In this document: positions 56,384 through 64,000 of the stretch, one piece after another
Position numbering within the stretch: the first letter of the stretch is position 1
Layout: each line of letters begins with the position of its first letter
Assembly: GCA_032622095.1 (NCBI GenBank)
Contig: CP136061.1
Span: forward strand, 197,518,935 to 197,582,934
Direction of reading: 5' to 3'
Length of the DNA: 64,000 bases
Source: Siphonodentalium dalli
Taxonomy: Eukaryota; Mollusca; Scaphopoda; Gadilida; Siphonodentaliidae
Translations under genes and position numbers: made by a program
The notes under the pieces: model-generated
What the model was told of the DNA's origin: nothing
Database searches by the model: none
Seen by the model: the letters and a program-made list of their open reading frames with translations, nothing else

Positions 56384-57970
56384 ATGGAAAGTGTAACAGA
56401 CATTACAAAGAGGAAGGCAAGCCAAGAACTCACACCTCCTCCAGCAAAGGAACCAAACATGGCGTCAACACCAGACTTCAGCAGCATGGGTGAGATCGCT
56501 TCTGTTTATACCCAATCATATAATGTTCTAGATCCCGAAAATACGCCAATCACGTTTCAACCCAGAAGTATAGACAAAGTTGTCAAAAATCAGGACAGAT
56601 CGAGTGAACTGTGCGCACCCATCCGTTCCAGGATCATTTTCGATGACCAAACTAATCCCAAAACCCCTGTCAATGCAGGGCCCAACAACAAATCAAGTGA
56701 TGACAAATCAGACGTGCATAAAATATTCTCAATTTTGCAACAAATGAACACTAGATTAGACAAACTGGACCAAGTGCATACAGATGTTAGTCAATTTGGC
56801 CAGAGGCTGGAAAGTGTGGAGAATATAGTCACAAACATGGGTATAGAAATACAACACACGAAGTCAATCGCGGCTCAAAGTGCGTGTAATATGGGAAACA
56901 TAACACAAAAACAATTCGAAATGGGCCAATCTATTGATCAGCTTGTGCACCACTTCAATCGAATAAATCATGAGCTGCAATCACTATCCGGTCAGCAGAC
57001 AAAAACAAACGAACGGGTCATTGATCTTGAATCACGTGGTATGAAATGTAACCTTATATTTTCCGGAATAACTGAAACGGAATCCCAGGATGCTACCACC
57101 GAGGACATACTGCGCGATTTCATACGCGACGAGCTCGATATTCATGAAAGAATGGAATTCGGGAATGTTCACCGCCTGAGAGGTACCTTTCCCAACAAAC
57201 CAAGGCGCGTCATCGCACGATTCGTACAATTCCGTCAGCGTGAAGATGTTAAAAGGGCAGTCCGCGATAAGGGAGACCAACAATTCTATATCACCGAACA
57301 ATATCCGAAAGAGATTGACGATTATAGGAAAGCTATTCTATTCCCGGTAGCAAAGAGTGCCAGAAGCAGTGGCAAAAAAGCCGTCGTTGCAGGTGACAGA
57401 CTGTTTGTGAATAACTATCAAGTGTGCCCTGATGACCCACCGATGTACAGATGGAATCCCGATCGGTCTTACCCCCTTGTGCCGATGATACAACAAACCA
57501 ACTTTCGTAATATGAACTATAGGCTGATTGAGTCCCCGATTGACCCAGCAGCAGGGAATTTTTCCCAACCTAGAGTACAATCAAATTATGCGAACACTGC
57601 AGGAAACAACAGTTTTCGACAACAAGTACCGCCCATAATTTCTGTCCGCCCAAGAATGCCTGCCCCTGCATCCTGTCCTGTAGTGAAAACACCGGATATT
57701 GAAATGCAACCTGATACTCAGGATGAATTTCGGTACCCAGGTAAGCCAATGAACTCGGTGAGTGACCATTTTAGGCCACCCCAGGGACGTGCACCAATCA
57801 GAGGAGGTGAAAGCTCAGCCAGACCTCCGGTGGTCGGTGTACCACAACCGGGCTTAGTGGCAACATCCGGACAGGATGCATTGGGTGTTACAGCAGATGA
57901 AGCCGTGGATATAACCCCCGGTCCCGCCCCTGTGGTCCCTCTGGCACAGGGACGGGACAAGGGGACATGA
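56384..57970 (+). CDS. LINE ORF1 protein: coiled coil, L1-type RRM core, Pro-rich C-terminus
   Basis: 528 residues from ATG 56384 (AAAATGG, good context). Residues 1-110 are low-complexity and Pro/Ser rich (RKASQELTPPPAKEP). Residues about 115-215 are a coiled coil (LQQMNTRLDKLDQVHTD; QRLESVENIVTNM). Residues about 215-330 form the L1-type RNA-binding core: ESRGMKCNLIFSGITE, LDIHERMEFGNVHRLRG, RRVIARFVQFRQREDVKRA. FYITEQYPKEIDDYRKAI follows, as in L1 ORF1 C-terminal domains. The last 150 residues are Pro/Gly rich and unlike L1 ORF1. The protein should bind element RNA. The stop TGA overlaps the first ATG of ORF2 (ATGA), pointing to coupled translation. No frameshift seen. Confidence 0.88.
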   Translation: MESVTDITKRKASQELTPPPAKEPNMASTPDFSSMGEIASVYTQSYNVLDPENTPITFQPRSIDKVVKNQDRSSELCAPIRSRIIFDDQTNPKTPVNAGPNNKSSDDKSDVHKIFSILQQMNTRLDKLDQVHTDVSQFGQRLESVENIVTNMGIEIQHTKSIAAQSACNMGNITQKQFEMGQSIDQLVHHFNRINHELQSLSGQQTKTNERVIDLESRGMKCNLIFSGITETESQDATTEDILRDFIRDELDIHERMEFGNVHRLRGTFPNKPRRVIARFVQFRQREDVKRAVRDKGDQQFYITEQYPKEIDDYRKAILFPVAKSARSSGKKAVVAGDRLFVNNYQVCPDDPPMYRWNPDRSYPLVPMIQQTNFRNMNYRLIESPIDPAAGNFSQPRVQSNYANTAGNNSFRQQVPPIISVRPRMPAPASCPVVKTPDIEMQPDTQDEFRYPGKPMNSVSDHFRPPQGRAPIRGGESSARPPVVGVPQPGLVATSGQDALGVTADEAVDITPGPAPVVPLAQGRDKGT

Positions 57971-60900
57971 AGCATGAGATGGAACTGAAAATATGTTCTC
58001 TAAATGTAGCAGGAATAATGAGTAAGCAAAACGAGCCAGAATTCATAAGTTTCATTGAACAATTTGATGTGCTATGTATACAAGAAACCAAAACCGACGA
58101 AGCGGATGTTATAGAGGTACCTGGTTTCAAAACACTAATACAACAAAATAGAGAAACAATTTCTAGATACAGATCGGGAGGTTTATGTGTTCTAGTTAAA
58201 AATAATTTGGTAGATTTTACCGAGCCACTTGATATTAAAAATGAATTTGTTGCTTGGTTTAGATTCAAAGCAGAACCGAATTTATCTTTGATTTTTGGAA
58301 ATGTTTATATACCACCGGAATGTACAAAGTTCAGTTCTAACACATGCTTCAATGAAATCCATGCCTCCATTGTTGAAGTTAGAATGATTAGTGAACATAT
58401 TATATTGATGGGCGACTTCAATGCTAGGACAGCTCGCCTAGTTGATTTTGTTACCCCTGATAAACCTTTCCCCGGTGAACAGTTTGAATTTTCCAAACGG
58501 TCATCACAAGACACAAAAACGAATAATTATGGGTATAAATTGGTCGACATGTGCAAGACTGTGGAATCCCTCATAGTAAATGGTAGAGTTGGTAGTGACG
58601 ATGGAATTGGTAAAGTAACTTGTCGAAATGTAAGTGTAGTGGACTACGCAGTCGCGGCATATCTGTTCATGCCATTGATTAGCGAGTTCTGTGTGGGCGA
58701 TTTTAACAACCTCCTTAGTGATGTACATAGCCATATTTACTGTAAGATCTCATTTGAAGTGTCTGTGAGTAGTCCAACTGTAGCACCGAGTACTGGTAAG
58801 CCAATATCATTAGTGTCGGAAAACTCAAACCATGAAACTATCAAACCGTGGAACAATGAATACGAACGTGAGTATATAGAAAACATTGATCCAAAATTAG
58901 TGACTGATTTGAATGAAGACATTTTCTCATTACATATGAGAAGTGACGTGTCCCGCATTGATATAGATGATGTAAATGATAAGCTGAAAACTATTTTCTT
59001 ACGTAGCGCGGCCGCGAGTATGGGGACGAGCAAAAAGCGAAAACATGCAGCCACAAACATGCGAGTAAAAAATCCGTGGTTCTCTAGAGACTGTGCCAAC
59101 TCAAGACGTCAGTATCGCAAAGCATATAAACGTTTCCGATTGAATCAAAATAACACAAATAAACAATGCCTTGAGAAATCCCGAGGTGAATACAAATCGA
59201 CAATAAGGCGGAGTAGACTAAAATACAAAGTAGACACCGGTAAGAAAATATCCGAATTGAGATCCCGAAACCCCCGCGAATATTGGAGATACATTGGACG
59301 CGGCAAAAGACAAACCCGGCCCAGTCGAGTACCCGATTTGAAGGATTTTCATGACTATTTTGCTGCACTTAACCATTCAGATCCAGATGTAGATATCACC
59401 GATCACACAACGAGTAACGTGGCAGATATTCAAACGTCTGCGCTAGACTACGATATTAAACTTGATGAAATCGACGAAGCACTCCGAAAACTTAAATTTG
59501 GGCGCGCCCCAGGTATTGATGGTATCAAGAATGAATATATCAAAATGGCAACCCCTTTGAAGCCATTTCTACAATTATATTTCAACCTAATTTTAAAAAC
59601 AGGCATCATTCCCACCGAATGGGGCATTGGCGTTATACAACCATTATACAAGGGTAAAGATTCGCAACTCCCAGAAAATTATCGACCAATTACGCTTGTA
59701 AGTTGTATTGCGAAGTTATTCACATCGATAATTAGCGAACGGATCCAGCTTTTTCTGGACCAAAATGAAATACTCTTTGAAAACCAGGCAGGCTTTAGAA
59801 AGGACTACTCCACTCTCGATCACATCTTTACTCTAAACGCTGTGATAGACTTAGCGAAAGCTAGAAAGAAAAAGTTATATTGCGCATTTATAGACCTATC
59901 TAAGGCCTTCGACAACGTCTGGCGGGCTGCACTCTGGCGAAAACTGATAGAGGTAGGAATATCAGGTAGAATTCTTGTAGTTATCAGAAATATGTACGAA
60001 AGCATAAAATCGTGTGTCATCTCAGATAATGAATATTCCGATCTATTTGATTGTGAAGTTGGTGTTAGACAAGGTGAAATCTGTCACCCGTGTTATTCTC
60101 CCTGTATACAAATGATTTGGAGATGAAACTTGGCGCTAATTCTGAAAATGGCATACATATAACCGATTTTCAAAACTTGAATGAAAATTATCTGAAATTA
60201 TTTTGTCTTCTTTATGCCGACGACACAGTGCTATTCTCATTCACACCCCAGGGGCTACAACATATGCTAAATGATTATGCAGAATATTGTGAACTCTGGA
60301 AATTAAAAATCAATAATTCTAAAAGTAATGTTGTCATATTCGGTCGTCACAGAAAAAAAGATAAACTTCCACAGTCCTTCGCGTTCAATAATCAACATAT
60401 CGAAGTAACTGATGGATACAAATATCTTGGAGTAACTTTCCATAAAAACGGCTCCTTTTTAAATGAGAAAAAGTCTCGATGTGAACAAGCAAAGAGAGCA
60501 ATGTTTGCGTTAATTTGCAAGATCAGACAATCTGACTTATCCGTTGAATGCATAACTGATATCTATGAAAAAACTGTCGTCCCAATTATGTTATATGGGT
60601 CAGAAATCTGGGGTATTTACAACAATGATATTATCCAGAGAACAGAGCTGTGGTTTTTGAAATATGTCATGAAGATGAAAACTAGTACACCAACGGCATT
60701 CGTGTATGGCGAGCTAGGACTATATCCGATAAAAAGCAAAATCGAACTACGAATCTTGAAATTTTGGGCGAAACTCATCAGTGGCAAACGCCAGAAAATA
60801 AGTTATCTACTCTATTGGTCATTGTGTACGCGATTCAGTCAGAACAGACAGCTCCGCAGCAAATCGATATGGATAAACTACGTTAATAACCTGCTGAATT

Positions 60901-61409
60901 CACTCGGACATAGCCATATGTGGGAAACACATGATGTAAGTTCAATTAAGGCCTTCAATACGGTTATGCAGACTGCGGTTCAAGACAAATACACTCAAGA
61001 ATGGTGGACCATATTAAACACATCAAGTAAATGTAAATTGTATAAAAACATTAAGCCCGCTTTTGGGTATGAAAGCTATTTTAACAGTCTAAGCAGAAAA
61101 GAAGCACATACACTTCTCAAATTCAGAACGAGAAACCACAGATTACCGATTGAAACGGGAGATTGGGCTGATGAAAACCCTTCTTCGTGTCGCTTTTGTT
61201 ACTCCGGCGAAATTGGCGATGAACTACATGTGTTACTTATTTGCGATAAATTCGAGTATCAGAGACGCAAATTTATCGCACCATATTACTATACTAGACC
61301 GACAATGGTGAAAATGAATCAATTGATGAATAACAATAAGCCAAAGGTTTTACGAAACTTGTGCAAAGTTATTTCCTGTATTTTCAGTGCCCTAATGCAA
61401 GATTCCTAG
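57967..61409 (+). pseudogene. LINE ORF2 (endonuclease, RT, zinc motif) with a single 1-nt deletion
   Basis: The endonuclease begins ICSLNVAGIM, with LCIQETKTDE (about residue 38), ILMGDFNARTA (about 140) and the terminal NLLSDVHSHIY. The linker has NPWFSRDCANSRRQYR. The RT shows GRAPGIDGIKNEYI, NYRPITLVSCIAKLF, NQAGFRKDYST, CAFIDLSKAFDNVW (about 640) and GVRQGE. One A is missing from an A-run at about 60078-60081, so the frame ends at 60124-60126. In the next frame LSPVLFSLYTNDLE, LLYADDTVLFS (about 60205), KYLGVTFHK, the thumb and CRFC-x9-H-x4-C (about 61190-61245) run on to the stop at 61409. One indel therefore separates this copy from an intact ORF2. The pairing of an L1-style ORF1 with this RT is notable; clade not assigned. 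Confidence 0.88.
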
Positions 61410-62325
61410 AAAACCGTTATATATAACTTTAAACATGAAATAAACAAGTCGTTTATACAACCATATACTGATGGAACAATAGTCTGTGGCAATATTGGGG
61501 TCGCCCGATCTATTCATATTTTATTTTTGTTATACATGTTTTGTTCGTGACTGTATTCATATATGTTTCAAAGTTGACGTCATAGTTGCCGACTATACAA
61601 TAACAAGTCATACTCACCCATCTCTTATTATCATATGTACCGTTACGCTGGGAGGTTGTTCTCAGTAGCCAAGTGCCAGGGTGCTAATATATCCATGCAC
61701 TAAGGAGGTAAACGATGAAATGCAGAAATTCACGTAGATCACGAAAACACAATCCGAACCCAAGTCGAACTTCGCGACACTGACCTAAAGAGATCTGAAA
61801 TGTTTATATCGAGATGCGTCCATCGGTGTCGCCTGAGTTTGTTTTTGAACGCTTAGCACGTGCACTGAGAACATCTCTCCCACCGGCTGCGAACGGTGTC
61901 AAATGAATTTATTGGATTATTGGTGGGATGGTGTCTGGGGGAGGGGGTCGTCACTATGTAAAAGGTAGATACATGTATAACTGAGTTTTTTTAAGAACTA
62001 ACGCAATTATTATACAATCAAATGTGTGTGGATGTATATTCATACATTTTGGTCACACTAGAACGACTCTATCTAGCCACATTGATAAAATTTTGAACTT
62101 TTAATGGAAATAACACTCACGTTTATATAAAATAGACGTATTATATGTTTGCCGGCGCATGCGAACTAATAGCTATCGGCATCGCTCACCCCATGTGAAC
62201 ATAGTTACTTCGGTTTAATGAAAATGCATAATTATACATGAATATTTTATATGAAAATAAAATTATGGGGGGGGGGGCATGTTGATATATTGTGTCTCTA
62301 TTACCATATATATTTGGTTTGAGAA
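61410..62325 (+). mobile_element. 3' UTR of the second LINE
   Basis: Non-coding. A G-run is at 62268-62277 and the end (GGTTTGAGAATAAATAT) abuts the satellite. AAATAAACAAG at 61437 may act as a polyadenylation signal. The exact end of the element rests on the satellite comparison. Confidence 0.5.
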
Positions 62326-62332
62326 TAAATAT

Positions 62333-64000
62333 TTGAATTGAAAAGTCGCGCCCTTCGCGTCAGTGGTGCCCGGAAGGGGAGGGGCAGAATTTTTTTCTGT
62401 CGCCGATTGCCACGAAACTTACATATAATCATCCCCATGATACGAAGAATCCAACGGTGTGGTTTAAATATGTCAAAAGTGGCGTCGTTCGAGTCAGGGA
62501 TGCACGGAATGGGACAGGGGGCACAAAAATTGATAAAATTAATTTTAGCGCCGATTTCCACCAAATTGATATATATTCTTCATGATGCATGGAATATAAT
62601 TGTGCGATTTAACAACGCCAAATTGTTGTCGTTTTGATGAGAGATTGTGAGGGGTGGGCACTAAAATTGATAATAATTGGTTTAGTCGCCGTTTGCCACC
62701 ACACTTACACAAAATCACCCCCATGGTATGATGAGTCTAATGGTGTAGCATATATATATCTGTCAAATGTGGCATCATGGGTGCAATCAAAGGGACAGGG
62801 GCACCAAAATTGATGCACAATTGTTTTTGTTTTTAGCGCCAATTTCCACCAAATTGATACACGTTCTTATCCATGATACGAGGAATCTAATCGTGTGATA
62901 TAAAGACGCCATAGTGGTGCTTTTTGGGTGAGAGATGGGGAGGGAGGGATTGGCACCAAATTTGATAAAACAAATCGTTTAGTCGCCGATTATCACCAAA
63001 CTTATAAACAATCATCTCCATTATATCAGGAGTGTAATTGTGTGGTTTAAGGATGTCACAAGTGGGGCCATTCGAGTCAGTGGTGTGTAGAGATGAGAGG
63101 GACACAAAAAATTATATATATATGTTTCTACCAGATTGATACATATTCTTCTCCGTGATAATGAGGAATGAGGAATCTTATCGTGTGGTTTAGATACACC
63201 AAATTGGTGCCCTATGGGTGAGAGATATGGGGACCTTAAATTTGATACAAATTTGTATACTCGCCAATTTTCACCAATTTCATGTAAATGCATCCCTAAC
63301 CTCTAATGAGTCTTAGTGTGTGCAGCTGAAGTCCGAAATAGGGACGGGAGCGTCACCAAAACTGATACAAAATATTTTAGTACCAATTACCATCAAATTC
63401 AGACACGTTCTTCTCAAATGATACAAGAAATCAAATCGTGCTGTATGTCTGTCTGTCTGTCTTTCTGTCTGCCTGTGTGCGTTCTATATATAACTTCACG
63501 AGGTACAATCGAGGTGGCACCAAGACGTTTTAAGAGGGGTAACATTTTAAAGGAATATAATGGTGCGGGTTTAAATTTTCTAAAATGACACTGTTGGTAT
63601 CAGAGGAAGAAAAGGGGGAGGTCGACAAAATTAAGAAAATATGGTGAAATAGTTTTGTCGCCGATTTCCACCAAACAAATACATAATCACCTCCGCAATA
63701 TGGCGTTGTTCGAGTCAGCGTTGCATCAACAATTGATTTCATAAACTATATTTAGCCCAGATTTCCACCCAATTGATATATTATTCTTCTCTATGATACG
63801 AGGAATACTATCGTGTGATTTAAAGACGCCAACATAGCTGTCGTTTGGGTGAGAGATATGGGGTCATAACTATTCTCAGAATTTATTTACATGCTGATAA
63901 CCACCAAACTATATATAATCATCGCCAGTATACCATGCATCCATGAGTATAATGGGCGTTGTTTAAATATGTCAAAAGAGGCAAAAGCTGATACAAATAT
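62333..64000. repeat. Dimeric satellite array, running off the window
   Basis: Monomers of about 150 bp alternate in two types, giving a period near 290-300 bp. Type A carries CCAAACTTA-A-AATCATC and TGTGGTTTAAATATGTC-AAAGTGG; type B carries CCAAATTGATA-A-TTCTTC, ATGATACGAGGAATCTAATC and AAGACGCCA--GTGGTG. Both share GTCGCCGATTTCCACC. Type A starts near 62403, 62693, 62994, 63273, 63670 and 63902. A (CTGT)n run (63441-63475) interrupts the array as it does at 55965. No gene; the short open frames follow from the repeat. Confidence 0.85.

Larger units (their letters stand above)
56221..62325 (+). mobile_element. Nearly full-length LINE inserted in a satellite monomer
   Basis: The 6.1 kb insertion contains a short 5' UTR, ORF1 (56384-57970), ORF2 (57967-61409, one frameshift) and about 0.9 kb of 3' UTR. 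The satellite sequence before it (GGTTTAAATAT) continues after it (TTGAAAAGTCGCGCC, matching the AAAAGTGGCGTCGTT of other monomers). TAAATAT occurs at both edges (56214-56220 and 62326-62332) and may be the target duplication, although it is AT-rich and short. A related fragment is at 8590-9205. Confidence 0.7.

Overview
The window looks like AT-rich nuclear DNA from an invertebrate, most likely a marine lophotrochozoan and plausibly a mollusc. The evidence is GT-AG split exons, several clades of LINE-type retrotransposon, TTAA- and TA-flanked inverted-repeat elements, and a tandem repeat that ends in GGAC runs plus a C5/G5 hairpin, a style I associate with mollusc genomes. The phylum is an inference; no rRNA, tRNA gene or named orthologue is present to fix it. 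I see no bacterial genes, operons or CRISPR.

Host genes. Two tandem paralogous genes on the + strand are the only convincing host coding sequence. Gene 1 has exons at 10158-10403 (Thr-rich, mucin-like), 23136-23214 (transmembrane) and 24703-25459 (251-residue cytoplasmic tail with stop). Gene 2 has the matching exons at 36147-36251, 39332-39410 and 41347-42088. Intron phases agree exactly (1, 1, 2), the two transmembrane exons are both 79 bp, and the tails align along their whole length. The product would be a type I single-pass surface protein with an O-glycosylated stalk and a tyrosine-rich tail carrying repeated D-x-Y-(S/G)-Y motifs and a conserved YxHL-x14-YxHI pair. I do not recognise the family. 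The 5' exons with signal peptide and any ectodomain are not securely found; one weak signal-peptide candidate for gene 2 lies at 32311.

Retrotransposons. Regions 739-1794 and 3643-8182 hold a broken L1/Tx1-like element, preceded by an internally deleted tandem copy of its ORF2. A fragment of another LINE lies at 8590-9205. An apparently intact two-ORF LINE occupies 11904-18605 inside the large intron of gene 1. It is flanked by two direct repeats of 1538 bp (10366-11903 and 18606-20143) that I found identical line by line, which reads as an exceptionally long target-site duplication. A 5'-truncated minus-strand LINE lies at 51045-52690, an L1-type ORF1 with an intron-like interruption at 53366-54900, and a nearly intact LINE at about 56221-62325 inside a dimeric satellite array that runs off the right edge.

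DNA elements and repeats. The introns and intergenic DNA hold a 1.2 kb element made of short GGTTCTT/AAGAACC palindromes, two TTAA-flanked MITE families, several foldback hairpins, a 4.5 kb terminal-inverted-repeat element without a transposase (42623-47155), a long-armed inverted-repeat complex (47575-50065) with a 625 bp internal tandem duplication, and several tandem arrays.

Together the window is a two-gene receptor-like locus whose introns are filled with transposable elements. The best leads are the uncharacterised tyrosine-tailed receptor pair and the LINE insertion whose 1.5 kb duplication kept a coding exon whole.
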